A stretch of DNA of 64,000 bases from Torymus aiolomorphi (Eukaryota; Arthropoda; Insecta; Hymenoptera; Torymidae). Shown in pieces: positions 11,836 to 20,845 of this stretch. Each line of letters begins with the position of its first letter. Position 1 is the stretch's first letter. The notes below the pieces were generated by a model. It was not told the origin of the DNA. It was given only the letters and a program-made list of their open reading frames with translations, and made no database searches. A program made the translations under genes and the position numbers. Where the stretch lies: positions 221,769,376 to 221,833,375 of the forward strand of contig CM070873.1 of NCBI GenBank assembly GCA_036365515.1, read 5' to 3'.

Positions 11836-11900
11836 AATAAAAAAAAAAGTGGTGAGAGCCCCATCCAACGCTCTACACCTGTGAGGAACCACCTTTTAAA
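11836..11900 (+). terminator. Conserved AATAAA-hairpin element A (convergent junction)
   Basis: AATAAA (11836-11841) is followed six bases later by AAGTGGTGAGAGC, a loop, GCTCT, then ACCTGTGAGGAACCACC. The inner stem AGAGC/GCTCT, the small CCT-GTG-AGG hairpin and a closing GTGGT/ACCAC stem are all visible. It closely resembles the element at 17698-17792 on the minus strand. Both lie between convergent genes. A 3'-end or terminator role is inferred from position. Confidence 0.6.
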
Positions 11901-12013
11901 ATAAATATAAGAATGAATTTTTTTTGTTTTCCTCTCCAAATTTCTTTCTTTTTCATTTTCATTTTTACATATTTTATTAAATAAGAATAAAATAAATATT
12001 TACATTAGTATAG
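11901..12013. other. Short AT-rich spacer
   Basis: T-rich DNA containing AATAAA-like hexamers on both strands, at the 3' end of the minus-strand gene. Nothing else is seen. Confidence 0.4.
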
Positions 12014-12687
12014 TTATGAATACATGGAATGCCAAAGGTTATTTGTACTTTCTGTGCGGGGAAGCGCATGATCTGTGTAATATTCCTCATTCTCATCGAT
12101 GCTATCTTTCTCCACCCATCTAATGCTTGGTGAATAGTCGTATATATTTTCAAGCAGCCACCATCTTATTGAATCGGTATTTTTTACTGCACACACTGGT
12201 TGGGCGCATAGTGGGTGCTTAGAACACCTTACTACCTTATCTTTATGTATTGTTTTAAGCGCTGGACATCCGAAATCATTCATTTCATAGATAAACCTAG
12301 AAATAAGTGTTAAATGTAATTTATATAAGATTCTGTAGTTATAAGATTTATTAATACTTACTTTTCAGGTAACATTTCTTGAAGCCATTTCTTCTTTTCA
12401 TAACCTTTAACATATATGAATGTCGCTTCCTTCAATCTTCCTTGTAAAATCGATATAACAGCACTGTATGGAAACATGCCTGAGCCCCATGGTATTCCAT
12501 GAAACTTCCTCTCTAACCAATAGTTTACCGTTTGCTCCTGTTTTAAGAGTTTATTCCATCTACAGGGTGGTTGAAAATAGTAGACCGATGGAATCGTGTT
12601 CTCCCCAACTTCTAGAATTGCAAGCTCCTTCACAACGAATAAATTAGAAGACCTCCGAAATCCTTGGACATCAACAATGTACTCCAT
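12014..12687 (-). CDS. Spliced DnaQ/Maelstrom-like candidate, paralogue 1 (about 202 aa)
   Basis: Two exons, 12687-12362 and 12296-12014, are separated by a 65-bp intron (12297-12361, GT-AG, phase 2). Joining them gives a protein that aligns along its length with the unspliced gene at 24166-24654, which supports the splice. Shared features are a start of the form M-x-YIVD-x-QGF, then KELAI, then FHGIPW (YHGISW in the paralogue), KKKWL and C-x2-H-x7-C-A. The strand and motif order resemble an RNase H/DnaQ exonuclease fold, and the Cys-His-Cys pattern recalls Maelstrom-type domains. The usual acidic D-x-E motif is not obvious, so catalysis is doubtful. This family call is inference. The gene has its own TATA at 12803 and diverges from PolB. 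Confidence 0.7.
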
Positions 12688-12768
12688 TTGGCTGCTGTAC
12701 TTGATAATTTATGCAGATGATGAGCTATCCACGGGTGGAGTTGTTGCCGGTTTGCCTCGTCGTTGCCG

Positions 12769-12803
12769 TCTGAGTTCTATGGAGTAGTAAGCACGCTTAT
12801 ATA
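12769..12803 (-). promoter_or_regulatory. Core promoter of paralogue 1
   Basis: On the minus strand TATATAAG begins at 12803 and TCAGA has its A at 12771, a spacing of 32 nt. Confidence 0.7.
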
Positions 12804-12930
12804 GTCAAGATTCACTTCTTCTTAGAAGCTTTCTTCTTTCCTCGAAGTCTTCTTTCCTCGAAGCTTCCTTCTTCCCTGGAAGCTTCCTTTTTTCCTCGAA
12901 ATCCCCACACCATTCAAACCGCTGAAGGGC

Positions 12931-12966
12931 TATAAAAGTAGCCGCATCGTAACCGTATCATCAGTC
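12931..12966 (+). promoter_or_regulatory. Core promoter of the PolB gene
   Basis: TATAAAAG begins at 12931 and TCAGTC at 12961 (A at 12963), again 32 nt. A leader of about 220 nt precedes the likely start; a donor-like GTAAGA near 13020 may allow leader splicing. Confidence 0.75.
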
Positions 12967-13186
12967 GATCGCATCGAATCAACGGAGAACGAGTTCTATA
13001 AGGAGTGTTACTTCCCAGTGTAAGATCTATTACAAGAAAAGTTACTCAGCGGGCCAGTTTACTACATTCAACTTTGGGGAAGAACGAGCTGTAACATCGC
13101 AGACGTACGACGGCTATCTACACCCCTCTGAATCATCTCGAGATTTATACTACCATCATTTGAGTTTCTAAGACGCCTGGGTGAAA

Positions 13187-16100
13187 ATGATGTCTCCTCA
13201 ATATTAAGGTGATATAGTTAAATTATTATTGAAATCACTAGAGCATGCTAACAAAGGAGCTGCAACTTCTACCGATATAAAGCATTGGTTTGATTTGAAT
13301 AGTGATGCTATTAATGCGTTAGAGAAGTTAACTTCTTCGGGAACACTTAATAGAGCTAAGAAACAAAAATGTCAAACATCGATGACACATCTTCTCAGTA
13401 TTCAAAATAAGCTTCATAGTTTATTAAAAACTGGTGGTCGATTGCATCAAAATTCACCACCCTTAGTTGAAAGAGAAAACGATGAAGTGAAAAAAAGTGT
13501 TAAGTGGGATGATATATACTCAGCGTTTGAGAGACGTATAAAATCAGGCGTGATAACAAATTTAGGCCACTTAGATATTATCTCATTTTTTAAAGATGCT
13601 GAAGTCGTCTTTGAGTCTAAGATTATGGCTACCCTGAACGATATAAGCTATAATGCGATTAAAGTGAATGTTGAACTCGCAGCTGAATATATAATTCGGA
13701 AAAGTGATTCAATAAATGCAGAAGTTAAATACTTTAACACAGAAAACGCACCTATATTTAAAGTTACAGATTTAAAGCAATGGTTTAATGTTAATGTTAA
13801 ACAAGCTATCCAACGTGAGATGGAAGAATTCCAAGAAAAGGATTCCGGATGGAGTTTACGTCAAATTTTAAGTTTAACAATAAACATTAATAAATATGAG
13901 CCAATGAAGGGAAGTTCCTATATACCACTACCAAAGGAAATACTTATAAAAAAAGCTTGTATAAATATACAAAACAAGGATGATAATGAATGTTTTAAAT
14001 GGTGTATTTTAGCATCATTACACCCTCAGGAACGTGATGCGGAGCGAGTCAATAAGTATAAAAAATTCGAAAGTGAACTCAATTTTAATGGAATAACATT
14101 TCCTGTCACATTGTATCAGATAAGTAAATTTGAAAAACAAAATTGTGTTTCTATCAATGTATATATTTTAAAGATGTGTAATAGTAAGTTCACGGTTCAT
14201 CCGTGTTATATAACATCTTTAAAAAACAAAAATTCACATATTAATTTACTTCTCATACAAGACAAATATATTAATGAGAATCAAGGAAATGATGAGAGGG
14301 ATGATGAAGACTTTCCAATACCAAAGATCCATTACGTTTTGATTAAGAACTTATCACGCTTGGTGAGAAGTCAATTAACAGCTTGCAAGAAAAAATGTTT
14401 CATTTGTGACCGATGTCTACATTTTTTCAAGACAAAAGAAAAGTTGAATAATCATGAAGTTGATTGCACACAATTGAACAAGTGTAAGATTAAATTACCT
14501 GTACAGCAAGATAATATTCTTTCATTTAAAAATTATAATCGAAAGATCAAAGTTCCTTATATGATCTATGCGGATTTCGAGTGTCTGCTAAAACCTGTGG
14601 AAGATGAAACATTGCGTACTTTTCAAGAACATAAAGCGTATAGTATTGGATACTATTTAAAATGTAGTTTCGATGATAGCCAATCTGGTTATTACAGTTA
14701 TCGACAGGAAAAAATCGACGGATTGAGCCCTGCTAAGTGGTTTATTCAAAAGCTTCAAGAACTAACCAATCATTTGGAAAGGCTGTATAATAACCCTAAA
14801 CCTATGAACCTTACTCATCAAGAGATAGAGGACTTTAGAGCTGTTAAATCATGCCATATTTGTGCTAAGCAGTTTTCTGTGAAGGATGAGAAAGTAAGAG
14901 ATCACTGTCATATTACAGGAAGGTAAATATTTATAATTTTTCTTTCTAAACTCATATATTCAATTTAATTAATATATCACTTGTTTAATTTCAGATATAG
15001 AGGAGCAGCTCATAGAGGTTGTAACATCAATTTCAAAGATGCTAGGTTTATCCCAGTAGTGTTCCATAATCTTACTGGCTACGACTCTCATTTCATTATT
15101 AAGGAGCTTGCAAGTGATGAAACTTTTAGAGGACGTGTACAACTTCTTGCTGAAAATAAAGAGCGATACATCTCATTTACAAAATACATCGAAGGAAGTG
15201 ATTTCAACTTTAGATTTATAGATTCTTTCAGATTCATGGCGTCATCTCTAGAGAAATTAGCATCATATTTGGATGAAAAATGTATCACCAGCTACACATT
15301 TGAGAAGGATGATGCTTATTCAGAGAGTCAAATCAAGTTGTTATTACGGAAAGGTGTTTTCCCATATGATTATGTATCTTCATTTGAAAAGTTGGAAGAG
15401 TTGGAATTACCTTCGAAAGAGGACTTCTTTAGTAAATTAACTAATTGGGGGATTGCAGAGGCTGAGTATGACCACGCTAGAAACGTTTGGAATACGTTTA
15501 ATATTAAAACTCTCGGTGAGTATTCAGACTTATATCTTAAAACAGATGTGCTTCTCTTAGCAGACATCTTCGAGAATTTTCGATTAACATGCATCGAAGC
15601 CTATGGATTAGATCCAGCGCATTACTATACAACTCCAGGATTAACTTGGGATGCTATGATGAAACATACGCAAGTTAAATTGGAACTACTTACTGATATA
15701 GACATGTTGATGTTCGTTGAGAGGGGTATCAGAGGTGGAGTCAGTCAGTGTTCGAACCGTTATGCTAAAGCCAATAATAAGTTTATGGGAGAGGATTATA
15801 ATCCGGATGAAGAGGAGAAATATCTGATGTACTATGATGCTAATAATTTATACGGATGGGCTATGACGCAATATTTACCAGAAGGTTGTTTTCGTTGGCT
15901 AGAATATTTTGATGAGCCTGGATTCTTTGAAATTCCAGATGATAGTTCTATTGGCTATATCCTAGAGGTAGATCTAGAGTATCCGGCAAGCATTCATGGT
16001 GAACACAAAGACTTACCCCTATGCCCTGAACACATGGCTCCACCTGGCTCTAATAAAAAAAAGTTACTCACCACTTTATTTAACAAGAGTAAGTATATTA

Positions 16101-17248
16101 TTCACTACCGAGCACTCAAACAAGCTCTTGAACATGGTTTAGTATTGAAAAAAGTTCACAGAGTGCTACAATTCAAGCAGAGTCCCTGGTTGAAACCTTA
16201 TGTAGATTTAAATACAGAAAAGAGAAAACAGGCAAAAAATGAGTTCGAAAAACTCTTTTTCAAACTTCTTATCAATGCTGTGTATGGTAAGACTATGGAA
16301 AATGAGCGAAAACGAGTTGACGTAAAACTCGTGAATAAGTGGAAAGGTCGCTATGGAGCTGAGGTATTGATTGCTAAGCCAAATTTTCATAGCCGCTCAA
16401 TTTTCAATGAGAACTTGGTTGCTATATAACTTGCTCGGACGGAAATTACAATTAAAAAGCCGATATATGTGGGGCTCTCCGTTCTCGATATTTCCAAATC
16501 ACTTATATATGATTTCCATTATTCATATATGAGAAAACGTGTTGGAAACAAGAGTAAACTTCTCTATACTGATACGGATAGTCTTATATATGAAATTCAA
16601 GGAGTGAATATGTATGATGTTATGAAAGATGATATTCACATGTTCGATACATCAGACTATCCTGAAAATAATCAGTTTGGACTGCCTAGAATGAATAAAA
16701 AAGTAATCAGGCTTATGAAAGATGAATGTAACGGTAATATTATGACTGAATTTATTGGACTTCGCAGTAAAATGTATAGTGTGCTTATCCAGAATGAGAA
16801 ACCCATAAAGAAGGCAAAGGGAGTTAAATCGACAGTAGTCAAAACAACCATTACATTCGAAAACTATCGAGACTGCTTATTCAATGAAAGAACCATAAGT
16901 TGCTATCAAAATAACATCCGTTCTAGGAATCATATCGTTCGTACGGAGAAAGAGAATAAAGTAGCCTTAAGTCCGCATGATGACAAACGTCATTTACTGA
17001 TGAATAGTACAGACACGTTACCATGGGGGCACTACAGCATTTTCGATGAAGAGGATATGCAGCTTCTAAGAAATTTACTAGACGAGGGAGAGGGAGAAGA
17101 ACCAATCACAAACAAGAATAGTGGAGTGGGGATAGTCGCTGAAGTGGGGATCGGCTTATATAACCAGCGCTTAGAGAGCACCGGGAACACTTCTTCAATC
17201 AACGAGCCGGAGAACGGAGAACCTCCTAACAAGAGACTTAGACTCTGA
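13187..17248 (+). pseudogene. polB: Protein-primed type B DNA polymerase, broken by two in-frame stops
   Basis: Exon 1 runs to 14922 and exon 2 starts at 14995 (72-bp GT-AG intron). The N-terminal region carries a zinc-finger-like CFICDRC...H...C segment. Next come an HNH/endonuclease VII-like CHICAKQF...DHCHITGR that the intron splits from YRGAAHRGCN, exonuclease motifs DFE (14573), NLTGYD (15068) and YLKTD (15533), and polymerase motifs DANNLYG (15836), NAVYGK (about 16275) and DTD (about 16571). The likely start is the ATG pair at 13187/13190; TAA at 13205-13207 follows six codons later. After that stop the next in-frame ATG is 13382. A second TAA at 16427-16429 lies between polymerase motifs B and C, so a product ending there lacks the catalytic DTD. 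The frame is otherwise open to KRLRL. The role would be replication of the linear element with a protein primer. Confidence 0.93.
14923..14994 (+). other. Intron in PolB
   Basis: A 72-bp intron with GTAAAT donor and TTTCAG acceptor, phase 2. It falls inside the His/Cys cluster, so only spliced RNA encodes the complete motif. Confidence 0.85.
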
Positions 17249-17334
17249 GCAGATCATACGCTAAATATTAATGTAAGTATATCCTTCATTAACTTAGAAT
17301 ATTCTCAAAAATAGTAATTATTCTCTGTTTTAGA

Positions 17335-17637
17335 ATGGACTTTGCTACGTTGAATCGAATCTGCGCAAACACCTATCTTCCAAAGAAGAATCTATCAGAT
17401 CTGCAGAAAGGCGAGATGTATATTGTGTCCGAGATCAAGCAGGTAAATACCAAGTTTGGATTGAAAGCAGTCGTCATCATCGATGAAGAGTTTCAAGTCT
17501 TCCTTCCCAATCGAGTATCAAAGGCCCTCGAAGAGAATAGCAATTTATTCGATGAACTTACTGAGCGAGCTAATAAGTACAAATTATTTTTATTGTATCA
17601 AGGCGAACAAAATTTTGAATTTCGTAAAGATGTGTAA
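17335..17637 (+). CDS. Small OB-fold-like protein (100 aa), possible ssDNA-binding
   Basis: A complete ATG-to-stop ORF directly downstream of PolB. Its core, KGEMYIVSEIKQVNTKFGLK followed by VVIIDEEFQVFLPNR, is an alternating beta pattern with a Lys/Thr/Phe/Gly turn, compatible with a single OB-fold. Small proteins of this look accompany mobile DNA in insects, and single-strand binding beside a protein-primed polymerase is a sensible guess, not shown. A 61-bp intron (17273-17333) ends two bases before the ATG. A TATATAA at 17157 inside the PolB 3' coding region might drive it, but the initiator is weak; it may be the second cistron of PolB RNA. AATAAA follows at about 17646. Confidence 0.6.
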   Translation: MDFATLNRICANTYLPKKNLSDLQKGEMYIVSEIKQVNTKFGLKAVVIIDEEFQVFLPNRVSKALEENSNLFDELTERANKYKLFLLYQGEQNFEFRKDV

Positions 17638-17697
17638 GTTAATGTAAATAAATTGAAAAAAAAAAAATAATAAAAAATTTAAAAAAATAAAAAAAAA

Positions 17698-17792
17698 ATA
17701 AAGAGAAAGTTTATGGAGGGGAAAAATTTGATGGTTGTTCCTCACAGGTAGGGAGCGTGGATTGGTGCTCCCACCACTTTCTCTTTATTATT
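17698..17792 (-). terminator. Conserved AATAAA-hairpin element B (convergent junction)
   Basis: Read on the minus strand, AATAAA is followed four bases later by AAGTGGTGGGAGC, a loop, GCTCC, then ACCTGTGAGGAACAACC. Inverted 11-mers AAAGAGAAAGT (17700-17710) and ACTTTCTCTTT (17777-17787) enclose the structure. It begins a few bases after the integrase stop codon and matches element A at 11836-11900. The inner stem is GGAGC/GCTCC here and AGAGC/GCTCT there, a compensatory pair. Confidence 0.65.
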
Positions 17793-17799
17793 AAAGAAA

Positions 17800-18720
17800 T
17801 CATATATCTTGTTTATTAATCCAACTGTTGTGGGAACTATTAAATCCTAGCCACTTAACGTAAACTTGATTGCCGCGTTTCTTTATAACTTTTTCTACAA
17901 GATAAATGTCCGGATATTTTACTTTCAAAAGTTCTTGTTCATAGAAACCACCGGAAACGGGTTGATTTTGATAATCTTTCAAACGGTAAGTAATAGGATT
18001 TGTTTTTGATACTTTATCTATTGTAAATATCTCAGTCGACCAATTAGGTGTGTATCCTTTCTCGAAAACTTGCTTTACTTTGCTTACTCGTACTCGATCA
18101 TTGACTTTGAACTTTGCTTTCTTTACAGCTTGAGACTGGTTTAAATGTCGAGTTAGGATCTGCGCTTCGTTTACTGTTGTAACATCTTTTGGTTTCATAC
18201 CTATAGTTCTATGTTTTGTACTATTGTAGGTAGAAATCAAATCAGGTAAAATGTCGAGCCATTTAAAATTTCCACGCAAACTAAATCGTATCCACATCTT
18301 ATTTTTCAATGTTCTATTCAATCTTTCACAGATAGACGCCTTGAGATTGCTGTATGTGGAGTAGAGATTAATCTTATACTGCGTCATTAGTTTTTTAAAG
18401 TTTGAATTGTAAAATTCCTTGCCTCTGTCTGTCTGTAGACTCTTCGGTACCCGTCCTTGAATAAACACATTCTTCATAGCTGTTGTAACATCTGCACCGG
18501 ATTTACTTTTAACGGGTACAGCCCACGCATACTTGGAAAACACATCAATGATGGTGAGTAAATACCTATAACCTTTGTTCTCTCGGGCATAAGGTTGCAT
18601 TTCAACCAAATCAGCTTGCCAAGTTTCATCCAGGCCTCTTACATCAAACTTTCGACGTTGGTAGTTTCTTCGAGCAGGTTTATGCAGCTCTTCTACTACT
18701 ACTTTCTTACGATGATCCAT
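17800..18720 (-). CDS. int: Retrovirus-like integrase with C-terminal chromodomain
   Basis: A complete 306-aa ORF that catalyses strand transfer of the element ends into host DNA. The rve core carries the acidic triad D37 (WQADLVEM), D98 (LQTDRGKEF) and E132 (ASICERLNRTLK), with 33 residues between the last two. After a basic segment (AKFKVNDRVRVSKVKQVFEK), residues about 265-306 form a chromodomain (YLVEKVI...VYVKWLG...SWI), known in Polinton and Ty3/gypsy integrases and thought to steer insertion toward modified chromatin. The start codon lies 14 nt inside the upstream fibre-like ORF. Its TATA (18788) and initiator (A at 18757) lie within that ORF. The frame is intact. Confidence 0.95.
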   Translation of the reverse strand: MDHRKKVVVEELHKPARRNYQRRKFDVRGLDETWQADLVEMQPYARENKGYRYLLTIIDVFSKYAWAVPVKSKSGADVTTAMKNVFIQGRVPKSLQTDRGKEFYNSNFKKLMTQYKINLYSTYSNLKASICERLNRTLKNKMWIRFSLRGNFKWLDILPDLISTYNSTKHRTIGMKPKDVTTVNEAQILTRHLNQSQAVKKAKFKVNDRVRVSKVKQVFEKGYTPNWSTEIFTIDKVSKTNPITYRLKDYQNQPVSGGFYEQELLKVKYPDIYLVEKVIKKRGNQVYVKWLGFNSSHNSWINKQDI

Positions 18721-19105
18721 GCTTCGATGTCGACTCTTTGGTATCCAGCGTATTACTGATATATGACAACTGTACCATTACTTTTATACTCTCAATTTCC
18801 CTCTCAAGATTAGCAATTTTTTTATCTAATTCATCTCGATGAGCTTCCACTATTCCATCAAAATTATTGAAATCATTTCTCAATCCATGTATAACATTCA
18901 CAACTTTTGTAACTTCTCCCTCCACTATACGCTGTAATGATTGCACGTTGACTGCATCGTGTAGATTATTGGGTGCTCCTACATTGCATAATCTCTTATT
19001 TTCAAGATCGAACTGTCCATCGGATGTGATTTTATATCCCACTCCTGGAGGACCTCTAATACCCTCTCTTTCTTTTAGATTTCGTCCAAACACGTCGACA
19101 CTCAT
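18707..19105 (-). CDS. Fibre/stalk-like virion protein candidate (132 aa)
   Basis: The N-terminus MSVDVFGRNLK is followed by a collagen-like RGPPG, then NKRLCNVGAP...DAVNVQSLQ. That last pattern recalls the short 'NV..P...DAVN' motif of trimeric phage tail fibres. The C-terminal half is a predicted coiled coil (DELDKKIANLEREIESIKV). A trimeric virion attachment or stalk protein is a reasonable inference; I cannot name a family. It overlaps the integrase start by 14 nt and lies in the minus-strand block ATPase, 287-aa protein, this protein, integrase. Its TATA coincides with the end of the upstream gene. Confidence 0.65.
   Translation of the reverse strand: MSVDVFGRNLKEREGIRGPPGVGYKITSDGQFDLENKRLCNVGAPNNLHDAVNVQSLQRIVEGEVTKVVNVIHGLRNDFNNFDGIVEAHRDELDKKIANLEREIESIKVMVQLSYISNTLDTKESTSKHGSS
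18757..18788 (-). promoter_or_regulatory. Integrase core promoter inside the upstream ORF
   Basis: Minus-strand TATAAAAG from 18788 and TCAGT with A at 18757 give 31-nt spacing. The sequence at the same time encodes residues of the 132-aa protein. Confidence 0.65.
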
Positions 19106-19111
19106 TATGAT

Positions 19112-19149
19112 ACTGAGAAGAGAGAGAGAAGGTTCATCTAATATATATA
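19112..19149 (-). promoter_or_regulatory. Core promoter of fibre-like gene, in the 3' codons of the upstream gene
   Basis: Minus-strand TATATATA from 19149 is formed by the last Tyr-Ile-Tyr codons before the stop of the 287-aa protein. TCAGT has its A at 19114. Spacing is 33-35 nt, depending on which T is counted. Confidence 0.6.
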
Positions 19150-20001
19150 CCCTCCCTCCCGCAATTCCTCAATTATCGAGTGAATCTCATTAACGTGGCT
19201 GCGATTACCAGCTGATTGTTCAGCTATGAGTAATCTCAAACGTTCCACCAGCTCGTTGGGATCGTCCCAATACACATAATCCACACTCGTATTCATTCTT
19301 GCCAACTTGTATCGTGGTAATACACCAGCACCTTGTTTCGAATATTCAAACATGGGAGCAATGATATATTTGAATTTGTTGCTGTTGTGAGGACGAATTT
19401 TTTCATTACTGTCATAGCGTCTCTTGTGTGCTGACGACACTTCAAGTATTTTCCGGTAATTCTCCATATCACTATTAGTGATCTGGCTTTCACTGGGCTG
19501 CTTTGTAATGAGTAATTCGAGTAATCCATGAGTTTTCGCATACTTCACCCCGTTCACATCGATATAGCTACTCTCGAACTCTATAGGAGAATTACCAATC
19601 ATGAATTGTCCATTCTCTTTGCGTACACCATAAATTTTGTCTACGTACTGATCTTGACTGAGCATTTGCAAATATCTATTATTGCTTTCATCATAAACAT
19701 CATTCTTCGTAGTGGATTCAAAAGACGTATCGGCTGCTTGCAATGTATCATCCTGCTCTTGCATATCATCATCATTACATTTATTATACTTTTCATCATG
19801 TTTAACAGCTTTACTCAATGCTTCTTTGGACTTTTTGGCTACGAGCTTTTCAAGCGGCTCAACGATTGGTTTGAAAGTATCTTCCATTGCTTTCTCAAAA
19901 GTATCTTTTCCATACTTTAACAAATTATATTTACGTTTAACTGCATTACGAGCTTTTACAAGCTCATGAAGTATATCCTTTTTGCGAGTGAATTCTGCCA
20001 T
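19138..20001 (-). CDS. Unrecognised conserved Polinton protein (287 aa)
   Basis: I do not recognise a domain. Residues 1-75 are helical and basic (MAEFTRKKDILHELVKARN...), 75-115 an acidic Asp/Gln/Thr-rich linker (DDDMQEQDD), and about 120-287 a compact region with aromatic strands and a helical end (WDDPNELVERLRLLIAEQ, then IIEELREGGYIY). There is no signal peptide or membrane segment. The ORF is complete between the ATPase and the fibre-like gene, in the morphogenesis block, so a virion or assembly role is likely by context only. Confidence 0.7.
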   Translation of the reverse strand: MAEFTRKKDILHELVKARNAVKRKYNLLKYGKDTFEKAMEDTFKPIVEPLEKLVAKKSKEALSKAVKHDEKYNKCNDDDMQEQDDTLQAADTSFESTTKNDVYDESNNRYLQMLSQDQYVDKIYGVRKENGQFMIGNSPIEFESSYIDVNGVKYAKTHGLLELLITKQPSESQITNSDMENYRKILEVSSAHKRRYDSNEKIRPHNSNKFKYIIAPMFEYSKQGAGVLPRYKLARMNTSVDYVYWDDPNELVERLRLLIAEQSAGNRSHVNEIHSIIEELREGGYIY

Positions 20002-20029
20002 GTTGACGCTTCAATGTTCAGTTGTAGAC

Positions 20030-20064
20030 TGTGAATGAAAGACTAAGTGCCGCCCATATTTATA
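20030..20064 (-). promoter_or_regulatory. Core promoter of the 287-aa gene, in the 3' codons of the ATPase
   Basis: Minus-strand TATAAATA from 20064 lies in the Ala-Ile-Asn-Met codons at the ATPase C-terminus. A TCACAG initiator has its A at 20032, a spacing of 32 nt. Confidence 0.65.
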
Positions 20065-20747
20065 GCAAAACAGTCAAAGCCCTTACGATATCTCCCTCCA
20101 TTGATTGAACTATCCTTCTCAATCATTAGAAAACCATATTTCTCATCTCTCCAACATTTAACACACAAATCTTTAAACTGTGTATAAGTCATATCAGAAT
20201 TAACATGATCGTCATACAAGTGTTTCAAATTAACGTCATCTTGCCGATAAATTACCAAAAGATTTATATTATCCCTGACGAGATGCTTTGGAATGCGAGC
20301 ATATGACTGACAAAGATAAAAACAGTCTACATTTTTATGTCTACTCATGCAGAAAAATGCTTTAACATGGTTTTGTTTTTCACAAGCTATATCGTCAAAG
20401 ATAATGATTGAGTTCGGAAGAGCATTTTCTGGAGCTATAACTTCATCATGTTCGCTGTAGGGGAAATACTGCACGCCCTCTAACGGTTCTATAAGTTTCT
20501 GAAGAAATTTATACTTCGGTTGATTCAAAGACTTTGAATACGTATAAATATTCTCAAATCTAACACCATTGGGATGTGTAATGAGTGCAAGCAAACTATT
20601 GGTTTTTCCGCAATTTGACGGTCCACAAAATACAGCTCTAATGCTGCTTGGAAGTAAGTCTCCATGCCGCTTCGTCTTTTTTTCTTGCTCTACGATATTG
20701 TCGAAATTCAAAACCGGAAGCTGAACAGACTGTTCCTTGAAATTCAT
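20043..20747 (-). CDS. A32/FtsK-HerA-type genome-packaging ATPase
   Basis: A complete 234-aa ORF. Walker A is GPSNCGKT (residues 42-49) and Walker B is IIIFDD (114-119), followed by the sensor-like CQSYARIPK (146-154). Length and motif order fit the short packaging ATPases of Polintons and adintoviruses, which pump DNA into the preformed capsid. It is the first gene of the minus-strand morphogenesis block and diverges from the PLA2 gene across a shared 98-bp promoter region. The frame is intact. Confidence 0.95.
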   Translation of the reverse strand: MNFKEQSVQLPVLNFDNIVEQEKKTKRHGDLLPSSIRAVFCGPSNCGKTNSLLALITHPNGVRFENIYTYSKSLNQPKYKFLQKLIEPLEGVQYFPYSEHDEVIAPENALPNSIIIFDDIACEKQNHVKAFFCMSRHKNVDCFYLCQSYARIPKHLVRDNINLLVIYRQDDVNLKHLYDDHVNSDMTYTQFKDLCVKCWRDEKYGFLMIEKDSSINGGRYRKGFDCFAINMGGT

Positions 20748-20773
20748 GTGTACACTACAAGGTCTCGATTGTA

Positions 20774-20823
20774 ACTGATCATTCGACTATAAATACAGCG
20801 CTTTTATACTCGCGGGTTCAGTC
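20774..20823. promoter_or_regulatory. Symmetric divergent core promoter (ATPase / PLA2)
   Basis: Plus strand: TATAAATA at 20788, TCAGTC with A at 20820. Minus strand: TATAAAAG from 20808, TCAGT with A at 20776. Both spacings are 32 nt. The two TATA boxes lie inside the interval between the two starts, so each polymerase crosses the other's TATA. Confidence 0.8.
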
Positions 20824-20845
20824 TTCATTAGACCTTCATTGTGTG

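Noticed and set aside
13229..13231. TTG as PolB start
   Set aside because: In-frame ATGs at 13187/13190 fit the gene better; the open frame begins here only because of the TAA at 13205.
17157..17200. TATATAA as promoter of the 100-aa gene
   Set aside because: No TCAGT-like initiator at the 31-34-nt spacing; kept only as a possibility in that entry.
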